In this document: one piece after another, positions 24,832 to 31,663 of the stretch
How positions within the stretch are numbered: the first letter of the stretch is position 1
Layout of the letters: each line of letters begins with the position of its first letter
NCBI GenBank assembly: GCA_030147505.1
Contig: JASBVG010000123.1
Span: 105,207 to 169,206, forward strand
DNA length: 64,000 bases
DNA from: Tardiphaga sp.
GTDB taxonomy: Bacteria > Pseudomonadota > Alphaproteobacteria > Rhizobiales > Xanthobacteraceae
Direction of reading: 5' to 3'
Translations under genes and position numbers: made by a program
Notes under the pieces: generated by a model
Database searches by the model: none
What the model saw: the letters and a program-made list of their open reading frames with translations, nothing else
What the model was told of the DNA's origin: nothing

Positions 24832-24848
24832 CTTAAGGCAAGCTTAAG
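24832..24848. promoter_or_regulatory. CTTAAG tandem box upstream of ccoN operon
   Basis: CTTAAG-GCAAG-CTTAAG, a perfect copy. It lies between the end of the second TsdA gene and ccoN, 69 bp upstream of ATG 24762. Confidence 0.82.
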
Positions 24849-24878
24849 AGAAGCGATCCAGCCACAAAAAAGTCACGT

Positions 24879-25790
24879 TTAGTACCGGGCGTCCTTGGGC
24901 TTCTTGACGCCCTTCCAGTCGTTCACCTTGCCGGCGAAATCGGGCCGCGGCATGTGGGTGAAGAATTCCGCGACGTCGACGGCATCCTGATCCGACAGCA
25001 CCCCGCCGGCTCCGAGCGGCGCCTCCAGATGCATGGCCGGCGGCATGGCGTATTTGACGAACTGCGCCGCCTTGTAGGTCCGGGCAAGGCCTGCGCCAAT
25101 GTTTAACGATTCATCACCCCAGAGCGGCGGGAAGATGTAATCTCCGGCCTGATCCTTCATGCCCTGGCCGTGGGCCCCATGGCAGGAGGCGCACTGGGCG
25201 GCGTAGATCGTCCTCCCCCTCTCGGGATCGGGCACCAGGCTCTCGTCGATCGGCCCGGCGTTGCGCACGGCTGTCTTGTCGCCTTTCGCCACCCCCTGGC
25301 GCAGCCAGTCCATATAGGCGAGCATCGCATGCATCTCGGTGCTGTCTGTGCCGAGCGGCTTGCCGTTCATCGAGCGCTGGAAGCAGCCGTTGATGCGCAT
25401 GGTCAGATCGACCTCGCGGTTGGCGCGCGGATTGAAGGACGGATAGCTGTTGGTCGTGTTGATGTAGGGATTGGCGTCGGACAGCTTTCCCTGAGCCATG
25501 TGGCACGAATTGCAGTTGAGACCATTGCCGACATTCGCAGGCAGCAGGCGCGCGGTCTCGTTGAGGAGCCGCTGTCCAAGCCGAATGGCATCGGCGTTCG
25601 GTTCCGCCGCAATGGTATTGTCCGCCGGAATTCGATAGTCGCCGATCCTCTTGCCGTTGGCATCCAGCACTGCGATCGCGTCCACGGCCGGCGCGTCAAG
25701 TGTCGGCTCGTGCAGGAACGCGAATGCTCCTGCTGTCGCAGCGACCGCCACGATGGCAGCTCCGGTCAGTGTAAGGGAGCGCTTGTTCAT
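24879..25790 (-). CDS. second TsdA-like diheme cytochrome c
   Basis: A 303-residue protein with a cleavable or anchoring N-terminal helix (residues 8-26). Heme 1 is CNSCH at 93-97 (NVGNGLNCNSCHMAQGK), heme 2 is CASCH at 200-204. RINGCFQRSMNG supplies the TsdA-type Cys136. It is only moderately similar to the neighbour TsdA: it lacks SAPMWAAW, and its middle part is different. It may therefore have another sulfur substrate or work in the tetrathionate-reducing direction. It is coupled by a four-base overlap to a triheme cytochrome gene and ends before the box of ccoN. Confidence 0.8.
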   Translation of the reverse strand: MNKRSLTLTGAAIVAVAATAGAFAFLHEPTLDAPAVDAIAVLDANGKRIGDYRIPADNTIAAEPNADAIRLGQRLLNETARLLPANVGNGLNCNSCHMAQGKLSDANPYINTTNSYPSFNPRANREVDLTMRINGCFQRSMNGKPLGTDSTEMHAMLAYMDWLRQGVAKGDKTAVRNAGPIDESLVPDPERGRTIYAAQCASCHGAHGQGMKDQAGDYIFPPLWGDESLNIGAGLARTYKAAQFVKYAMPPAMHLEAPLGAGGVLSDQDAVDVAEFFTHMPRPDFAGKVNDWKGVKKPKDARY

Positions 25791-27139
25791 TTTTGTTCTC
25801 CCGGCACGTAGTGTTTCGGTTTGCGCTCAATCTCGTGGCGCATACGCGAGATGTCGGCTTCACTGATCTCGCTGCCGTGATTGCCCCAGCCGTTGCGGAT
25901 AAAGTTCAGGACGTCGGCGACCTCGCGGTTGGTGAGGCTGGCGAAGCCCGGCATGGTGAAGGCCATTGTGTCGTGCGGGGTCTTCGGCATCCGCCCTCCG
26001 GCGAGCGTCACCTGAATGAGCGAGCTCGGATCGTCGGCGAACACCATCGAATTTCCGGCGAGCGCCGGATAGATGCGTGGCGCCCCCTTGCCGTCCATAC
26101 GGTGACAGATCGCGCAGTGCTCGACATAGGAGGTGGCGCCCGGTGCGCTGTAGTCGCCGGCCTTGAGCGCCGCGGTGGTGATATCCTCTTTCGGCTGCCA
26201 TGTCGGACTGCGGCCGTCGCGAGCTTTCAGGGATTTCAGATAGGTCGCGATCGCCGTGAGGTCTTCGTTCGACAGATGCTGGGTCGAATGCTCGACGACA
26301 TCCGACATTGAGCCGAAGGCGGCGGTCTTGTCGTTGCGTCCGGTCTTCAGGAAGTCGACGATTTCGGCGGTCGTCCATGTCGAGAGGCCGGTGTCCTCGC
26401 CGCGCAGGTTCTTCGCGTACCAACCCTCAAGAACCGAGCCCGACAGGAAGCGGCTGTTGGCGCCGTCGGCAAGCGCCGTCTCCTGAAACGCGATGCCGCG
26501 CGGCGTATGACAGGCGCCGCAATGGGCGAGCCCCTCGACCAGATAGGCCCCACGCTCAAGCTGCGCATCCGTGACCGTGGTGGTGAAGTGGCGGGGCTGG
26601 GCGAAAGCGAGCTGCCAGTAAGCGAGCGGCCAGCGCATGCTGAGCGGCCACGGCATGGTCGTTGGCTGGTTGTCCTGCCGAACGGCCGGGACGCTCGACA
26701 TGAAGTAGGCGTAGAGTGCCTTGATGTCGTCGTCGCGGACGACGGCATAGGAGACATAGGGCATGGCCGGGTAGAGATGCGTGCCGTCCGGTCGGACACC
26801 CTTGCGCACGGCCCGCTCGAAATCTCCATAGCTGTAGCCGCCGATCCCCGTGTCCTTTTCCGGGGTGATATTCGTGGAATAGATCGTGCCCATCGGTGTC
26901 TGCATGCCGAGCCCTCCAGCGAAGGGCTTGCCGCCGGGGGCGGTGTGGCAGGCGATGCAATCGCCGGCATGGGCGAGATATTCGCCCTGCCGGATCAGGG
27001 TCGCATCCGTACTATCGACGGACGCTTCGGTCTTCGGCTTGAACCAATACGGCGTCGAGATGGCGATGGCGTAGGACAGACCAAGCCCGCATACGCCGGC
27101 AAATGCGAGTTTGAGCAACAGTTTCACGACACGTTCCAT
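25787..27139 (-). CDS. triheme cytochrome c, alcohol/gluconate dehydrogenase subunit type
   Basis: A 450-residue membrane-anchored cytochrome (helix at residues 9-28). Heme sites are CIACH at 61-65, CGACH at 207-211 and CAICH at 342-346. QGEYLAHAGDCIACHTAPGG and GGYSYGDFERAVRKGV are typical of the cytochrome subunit of membrane alcohol and gluconate dehydrogenases. No flavin or PQQ subunit is nearby; instead it is coupled to a TsdA-like gene. It probably takes electrons from that partner to the quinone or oxidase pool. Confidence 0.85.
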   Translation of the reverse strand: MERVVKLLLKLAFAGVCGLGLSYAIAISTPYWFKPKTEASVDSTDATLIRQGEYLAHAGDCIACHTAPGGKPFAGGLGMQTPMGTIYSTNITPEKDTGIGGYSYGDFERAVRKGVRPDGTHLYPAMPYVSYAVVRDDDIKALYAYFMSSVPAVRQDNQPTTMPWPLSMRWPLAYWQLAFAQPRHFTTTVTDAQLERGAYLVEGLAHCGACHTPRGIAFQETALADGANSRFLSGSVLEGWYAKNLRGEDTGLSTWTTAEIVDFLKTGRNDKTAAFGSMSDVVEHSTQHLSNEDLTAIATYLKSLKARDGRSPTWQPKEDITTAALKAGDYSAPGATSYVEHCAICHRMDGKGAPRIYPALAGNSMVFADDPSSLIQVTLAGGRMPKTPHDTMAFTMPGFASLTNREVADVLNFIRNGWGNHGSEISEADISRMRHEIERKPKHYVPGEQK

Positions 27140-27152
27140 GACTTTCTTTAAT

Positions 27153-27159
27153 TATGTAA
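27153..27159. promoter_or_regulatory. TTACATA half-site before second TsdA operon
   Basis: TATGTAA (TTACATA on the coding strand of the minus-strand operon) inside the AT-rich stretch TTTAATTATGTAAATATC, 14 bp upstream of ATG 27139. It is a single unit, unlike the double units at 15502 and 40520. Confidence 0.4.
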
Positions 27160-27222
27160 ATATCCTAACTTTCCTCCATCCCGCTTTGATTTCAATCAAT
27201 GAGAACGGGGACGCTTCAGCAC

Positions 27223-27750
27223 CTAAGCGAAGGGGCGCAGGCGTCGAATGAGATCGCGCGCGGTCACGGACCCGACCGACCGGGTGCCGCTGTATTCGCG
27301 CCCACTCTCGGTCTGGACCACGAAGAGCGTCGGCGGCCCGTCGGCGCGCAGGTATCTGAGGAGCTCGCGGCTCGTCTGATCCATCCGGGTGACGTCGACC
27401 TTGATCAGCGCGATCCGTTGCATCGCGTGCTGGACACCGGGATCGGGCAGGATTTTCTGATCGATCGTCTTGCAGACGGCGCACCATTCCGCTCCGATGT
27501 CGACAAGTGCCGCCTGGTAGTGCGGCGACAGCCGCGCCAGGGTCTCGTGATACTCGCGCAGGTTCGTGACGAGCGAAGGTGCGGCGGTCGCGTCGGCAGA
27601 CAGAGCGCAGGCTGCCGCCATCGAGAGCGCGCCGACGAGGATCTGCCGCCGCGTTGCAGCGCCCTCAAGCTGTCGTGAGACCTTCTGGCGGCTCGCTGGT
27701 TTAGAAGCGCGGTCGCGGACCGCAAAGTATGTCCATTTCGTATGAGGCAT
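27223..27750 (-). CDS. periplasmic thioredoxin-like protein (DsbD C-domain type)
   Basis: The frame is 175 residues from ATG 27750. The region around residues 34-57 has a twin-arginine and hydrophobic signal (TRRQILVGALSMAAACALSA) ending near ADATAAP. The mature domain has the redox site AEWCAVCKTID and the DsbD-gamma-like lines LIKVDVTRMD and DGPPTLFVVQ. It should be a thiol reductant in the periplasm fed by DsbD. A CTTAAG box lies 41 bp upstream, shared with the divergent L,D-transpeptidase. The start is uncertain because the first 30 residues are not signal-like. Confidence 0.75.
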   Translation of the reverse strand: MPHTKWTYFAVRDRASKPASRQKVSRQLEGAATRRQILVGALSMAAACALSADATAAPSLVTNLREYHETLARLSPHYQAALVDIGAEWCAVCKTIDQKILPDPGVQHAMQRIALIKVDVTRMDQTSRELLRYLRADGPPTLFVVQTESGREYSGTRSVGSVTARDLIRRLRPFA

Positions 27751-27790
27751 GCAGGGTTCTCCGTTGTCGATGGCAACGGGAAGCGCCGGC

Positions 27791-27807
27791 CTTAAGGCAG
27801 GCTTAAG
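27791..27807. promoter_or_regulatory. CTTAAG tandem box, divergent promoter (Trx/LDT)
   Basis: CTTAAG-GCAGG-CTTAAG, perfect. It is placed 41 bp from ATG 27750 (minus strand) and 57 bp from TTG 27864 (plus strand), so it can serve both genes. Confidence 0.8.
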
Positions 27808-27825
27808 GTGGGGCTGGAGTTTCGG

Positions 27826-27852
27826 CCTTCTGAACTGAACGAATTCAGAAGG
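27826..27852 (+). promoter_or_regulatory. 9-bp inverted repeat in the leader of an L,D-transpeptidase gene
   Basis: CCTTCTGAA-N9-TTCAGAAGG, perfect arms, ending twelve bases before TTG 27864. It could be an RNA hairpin near the ribosome site (AAGG is part of the right arm) or an operator. No T-run follows, so it is not an intrinsic terminator. Confidence 0.45.
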
Positions 27853-27863
27853 TTGAGAGACAA

Positions 27864-28583
27864 TTGACGAACACCATGTTTATCGGCCCGATGGGCCGAC
27901 GCGCGTTCATGCTCGGTGCCAGCGCCTTTATTTTGGCCGGCTGCGTTTCGACCGGCCAAACCGTTCCGACGATGACGCCTGTCGCTGAGATCGAGCCGGA
28001 ACCTGTGGTCCCGCTCATGTACGCGGCGCTGCCGAACGAGCAATTTCCGATCCCCGAAGTCGATGTCTCCAAGGTCGACCAGAAATGGTGGCGAACCGAA
28101 GTCGACTATCCGACCGGCGAAAAGGTAGGGACGGTCGTCGTCGATACACCAAACCGTTATCTGTATCATGTCAGATCGAACGGTCGGGCGACCCGGTATG
28201 GCGTGGGCGTCGGACGTGATGGGTTCGCCTGGGCCGGTCAGGGGCACATCGCATACAAGCGCGAATGGCCTCGTTGGCGTCCGCCCAACGAAATGGTCGC
28301 GCGCCAGCCTGAACTCGAGCCGTATAGCATCGACAATGGCGGCATGCCTCCCGGCTTGAACAACCCGCTCGGCTCCCGGGCGCTTTATATTCATGAAGGA
28401 AACCGCGATACGATCTATCGCATCCATGGCACTCCTGAATTCTCAACCATCGGGAAGTCGGTGTCCTCTGGTTGCATCCGCATGCTCAATCAGGATGTCA
28501 TTCATCTCGCCGACAACGTCCGCGACGGCAGCGCTATTGTGGTCATCCCCGATCCCTCGATGTCGCATTTGCTGGTTGGATAG
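27864..28583 (+). CDS. ErfK/YbiS-type L,D-transpeptidase lipoprotein
   Basis: A 239-residue frame with a twin-arginine/lipobox signal (MGRRAFMLGASAFILAGC). The YkuD catalytic core is RIHGTPEFSTIGKSVSSGCI, with the cysteine of SSGCIRM as nucleophile. These enzymes attach lipoprotein to peptidoglycan or make 3-3 crosslinks in the periplasm. Starts TTG 27864, ATG 27876 and ATG 27891 are all possible; the last gives the most normal signal peptide. It is close in sequence to the enzyme at 30093-30755. Confidence 0.88.
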   Translation: MTNTMFIGPMGRRAFMLGASAFILAGCVSTGQTVPTMTPVAEIEPEPVVPLMYAALPNEQFPIPEVDVSKVDQKWWRTEVDYPTGEKVGTVVVDTPNRYLYHVRSNGRATRYGVGVGRDGFAWAGQGHIAYKREWPRWRPPNEMVARQPELEPYSIDNGGMPPGLNNPLGSRALYIHEGNRDTIYRIHGTPEFSTIGKSVSSGCIRMLNQDVIHLADNVRDGSAIVVIPDPSMSHLLVG

Positions 28584-28593
28584 CTGGGGTCAG

Positions 28594-29346
28594 ATGCCGA
28601 ACGAAGTCGTCAGCTATGAAGTCGAGATGCGTGGCTATGTGCTACACGCGAGCTACTTCGGGCCTCGGGATCGATCGGCGTTGCTGCTGCACGGCGGCGG
28701 TAACACGGCCTCCGCAGACATATTCCCGCTTCGCGTCGATCTCGCCGAGCGCGGTATTGGTACGCTGGCATTGGATCATCGGGGCCATGGACTGACCGGC
28801 GGCGATGTACAGAAGAGTTCGCTGGCGCTGAGGGTCGACGAAGCGCGAGCAGCGATCGAGGCGGTCCGGCCGCGCAATCTGCTCGGTGCGGTTTCCATGA
28901 GCATGGGAGGCTATGTCGCTGTCAGGTTGTCGCAAACCGTCTCGCTGAACGCCCTGGTCATGATCGCGCCGGCGATGTACGTCGGCCAGGCGTTTACGGT
29001 GCCCTTTGGCCCGGCGTTTTCGGCCATCATCCGGCGCTACGAGAGCTGGCGCGACAGCGATGCCTTTGACATCCTGAGACGTTTCGGTGGGCGGGTGCTG
29101 ATCGTTGCGGGCGAAGAGGATCGAACGATCCCGGCCGGCGTGATCGAGGCTTGCGCGGACGCAATGCCTTCCGATTGCTCCGCCGTGATCTCGCTACCCG
29201 GCGTCGATCACTTCGTGATGAGCCGCCTGCGCGCGGGCCCGGCCGATCGTCTGGCCGGAATCCTGGATCGGATGGCTGCGGCCCTTCTGGGAGATGATCA
29301 GGGGTGTGCCTCCGCAATATCCGCTCCGGGCCGTGCGGAAGCCTGA
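28594..29346 (+). CDS. alpha/beta hydrolase
   Basis: ATG 28594 (MPNEVVSYEVEMRGYVLHAS) gives 250 residues. The oxyanion region ALLLHGGGNTAS, the nucleophile elbow AVSMSMGGYVAV, an acid in GEEDRTIPAG and a late His in GVDHFVMS make a complete catalytic triad. No signal peptide, so cytosolic. It starts ten bases after the L,D-transpeptidase stop and is probably cotranscribed. Substrate unknown. Its last 49 bases overlap the convergent methyltransferase gene. Confidence 0.8.
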   Translation: MPNEVVSYEVEMRGYVLHASYFGPRDRSALLLHGGGNTASADIFPLRVDLAERGIGTLALDHRGHGLTGGDVQKSSLALRVDEARAAIEAVRPRNLLGAVSMSMGGYVAVRLSQTVSLNALVMIAPAMYVGQAFTVPFGPAFSAIIRRYESWRDSDAFDILRRFGGRVLIVAGEEDRTIPAGVIEACADAMPSDCSAVISLPGVDHFVMSRLRAGPADRLAGILDRMAAALLGDDQGCASAISAPGRAEA

Positions 29347-30008
29347 GCGGCGACGCGAAGCTCGGCATGCTCCGCCCCGATCGCCGGCAACGGAAGGGCA
29401 TCGTGCCTTGCCTTTTCCGCGACGAGATCGATCAGCGCAGACATGCCGGAATGCCCCACGCCTTCCTCGATCGCGCTGTCATGCGCGCGAAGATGGCGGA
29501 TTTCCCAATGCCCGAACGATCGGATCAGCAGGTCCTGCGTATAGAGATGATCGGCGTGCGGCGGGCCGCCGGTGCCATAGCCGAGCTGTTCGACGCGATA
29601 GCCCTGCATGATCAGGAGCCCGCCCGGCCTCAGGCAGGTGTGGAAGCCTTCGAACATGATCCGGCGCAGCTCGGGCGGAGCGAACTGCACGAAGATCGCG
29701 ACGACGAGATCGTAGGCCTCGGGCTCCCACTCCCATTCGGCGAGATCGGCAAGCACGGTCTCCAGGGTGACGCCGCGCCGGCGGGCGAGCTCGCGCGCCT
29801 TGGCAAGGCCGACCGTCGAGGCGTCGATCGACACGACGTCGAGGCCGCGCTCGGCGAGCCAGACGCCGTTACGGCCCTCTCCATCGGCCACTGCGAGCGC
29901 CTTCATGCCTGGCTCAAGCCGGAAGGCTTGCGAGGCAAGAAAGGCGTTCGGCTCAGTCCCGAACAGATAGTCTTCACCTTCAAATCTACGATCCCAATCG
30001 TTCTCCAT
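29298..30008 (-). CDS. class I SAM-dependent methyltransferase
   Basis: A 236-residue enzyme. WDRRFEGEDYLFGTEPNAFL is followed by a motif I-like segment ALAVADGEGRNGVWLAERGL and the motif II acid VVSIDAS. It resembles the TehB/thiopurine methyltransferase branch, which methylates chalcogen or thiol compounds. A thiol-methylating role would fit the sulfur setting but is only inference. The C-terminus is alanine-rich and overlaps the hydrolase gene tail-to-tail. Confidence 0.75.
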   Translation of the reverse strand: MENDWDRRFEGEDYLFGTEPNAFLASQAFRLEPGMKALAVADGEGRNGVWLAERGLDVVSIDASTVGLAKARELARRRGVTLETVLADLAEWEWEPEAYDLVVAIFVQFAPPELRRIMFEGFHTCLRPGGLLIMQGYRVEQLGYGTGGPPHADHLYTQDLLIRSFGHWEIRHLRAHDSAIEEGVGHSGMSALIDLVAEKARHDALPLPAIGAEHAELRVAAQASARPGADIAEAHP

Positions 30009-30092
30009 GGCAGTCGTCCCAGTGGCTTGAAAGGCTTCCGGCTCGAGGAGACAGAAGCCTGTTTTTGTTAGGCAGGCATATTGTCGGTATGG

Positions 30093-30755
30093 CTAGATCA
30101 CGACAACCTTCGAACCCGTCGGAACCCGGCGATAGAGGTCGATGACATCCTGGTTCATCATGCGGATGCAGCCGGAGGAAACGGCATGGCCGATCGTTTC
30201 CGGCTGGTTGGTGCCGTGAATGCGGAACAGGGTGTCCTTGCCGTTCTTGAAGAGATAGAGCGCACGGGCGCCCAACGGATTGTTGGCTCCGCCCTCCATG
30301 CCTCCGGACCATTGGGCGTATTTTTCCGGCTCGCGCCTGATCATGTCCGGTGTGGGCGTCCACTTCGGCCATTCCTGCTTCCAGGCGATATTGGCGGTGC
30401 CCGTGAATTCCATTCCCTCGCGGCCGACGCCGACGCCATAACGCATCGCCTTTCCGCCCTCCTGAACGAGATAGACGAAGCGGTTTTTCGTATCGACCAC
30501 GATGGTGCCCGGCCGCTCGCTTGTGCGGTAGTCCACCTGCTGCCGGAGGTTCTTCGGATTGACGCGAGATGTGTCGATCGCCGCGACCGGAAACCTTTCA
30601 TTGGTCTGGGCGGCGTAGCTGGCGACTGTCGCGGGCCGATTGCGGTCAAGCGGCTGCGTGACGGCGGTTGTCGGCATCGTCGCCGTGGTGCAGCCGGCGG
30701 CGACCAGGCTGAACAGGAAGGCGGAAAACAATCCGCTCTTTTTTGATAGACTCAT
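30093..30755 (-). CDS. ErfK/YbiS-type L,D-transpeptidase lipoprotein
   Basis: 220 residues with a lipoprotein signal (GLFSAFLFSLVAAGC) and the YkuD core FRIHGTNQPETIGHAVSSGC. Highly similar in order and wording to the 27864-28583 enzyme (VGVGREG, WPKWTP, GGANNPLGARALYL), so the two are paralogues. Periplasmic peptidoglycan remodelling. No CTTAAG tandem box is seen upstream, only a lone GTTAAG near 30810. Confidence 0.9.
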   Translation of the reverse strand: MSLSKKSGLFSAFLFSLVAAGCTTATMPTTAVTQPLDRNRPATVASYAAQTNERFPVAAIDTSRVNPKNLRQQVDYRTSERPGTIVVDTKNRFVYLVQEGGKAMRYGVGVGREGMEFTGTANIAWKQEWPKWTPTPDMIRREPEKYAQWSGGMEGGANNPLGARALYLFKNGKDTLFRIHGTNQPETIGHAVSSGCIRMMNQDVIDLYRRVPTGSKVVVI

Positions 30756-30859
30756 TTCGATTCACGCATCGTTGTCCGCGCTCCGGTCAGGGAATGCGGA
30801 TGGTTCAGGTTCGGGGTTAAGGGAACGGGCCGCCCGCCATCGGATCGGGCAGGCAGGCA

Positions 30860-31663
30860 TCATGTCGAGCCTCCAAGCCTCTCGATGGCGGCATTGAGCG
30901 CCTCGCGCGAGATCTCGCCCATGTGCATGGAGGCGAGTGTCCCGTCGGCTCTGAGGAACAGGGTGATGGGAAGTCCCATGCTTCCGTAGTGGCGGGGGAT
31001 CTGCATCGACTGGTCGAGCAGGACGCGATCGAGCTTGAGGTTTTCTTTTGCGAGATAGGCACGGATCGTTTCCGAGCCTTCGCCCTGATTGACGAAGAGG
31101 AAGGCGACGTCATCACGGCTTGCGGCGACTTCCGCCAGCAGCGGCATTTCCCTGCGGCATGGCGGGCACCAGCTCGCCCAGAGATTGACGACAGCGGGTT
31201 TGCCGATCACGTCGCTGACCGCGAGCGGAGGACCGTCCATTTGCTGAAGCGCGATTGTCGGGGCGGGCTGACCGAGCGTGGCCTGGGTGAGTTGGGTCAC
31301 GCCGACCCACAGCACGAGGCTGAGGCCGAGGGCCCCTGCGGCAGCAAGCCCGGCCTTGAGCGAGCGGATGAAGAACACGCTGACGAGCAGCACGCCGACA
31401 AAGCCGGCAATCGGCTGGAAGCCGCCCTGCCAGAAGGCGAAGATCCGCATGGGCTCGGCCGCGAAGCTTTGCCAATGCAGCGCGACATGACCAAGGCGGG
31501 CAGCGACCAGGCCGCCGATCAGCGCCCAGGTCGACCATTGACCGATGATAGGGTCGACGCGGCGCGCGAGGATCGACGTCGCGATCGTGAAGGTGAAGAT
31601 GCCGAGAACGGCCGCGAATTGCTCCGAGGCGAAGACGAAAGGCCCAATCGCGATGGCGTTCAT
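30860..31663 (-). CDS. TlpA-like thioredoxin fused to a membrane domain
   Basis: A 267-residue protein. The first 130 residues have about four membrane helices of the kind also seen in Lgt-like domains (GQWSTWALIGGLVAARLGHV). The rest is a TlpA/ResA thioredoxin with the site NLWASWCPPCRREMPLL. The periplasmic domain should reduce disulfides, for example in heme-maturation or Dsb partners. It overlaps the dsbD stop by four bases, so both come from one transcript behind the box at 33599. Confidence 0.82.
   Translation of the reverse strand: MNAIAIGPFVFASEQFAAVLGIFTFTIATSILARRVDPIIGQWSTWALIGGLVAARLGHVALHWQSFAAEPMRIFAFWQGGFQPIAGFVGVLLVSVFFIRSLKAGLAAAGALGLSLVLWVGVTQLTQATLGQPAPTIALQQMDGPPLAVSDVIGKPAVVNLWASWCPPCRREMPLLAEVAASRDDVAFLFVNQGEGSETIRAYLAKENLKLDRVLLDQSMQIPRHYGSMGLPITLFLRADGTLASMHMGEISREALNAAIERLGGST

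Noticed and set aside
30790..30830. Possible ninth CTTAAG box before the L,D-transpeptidase at 30755
   Set aside because: Only one half-site (GTTAAG) is present; no partner at the right distance.
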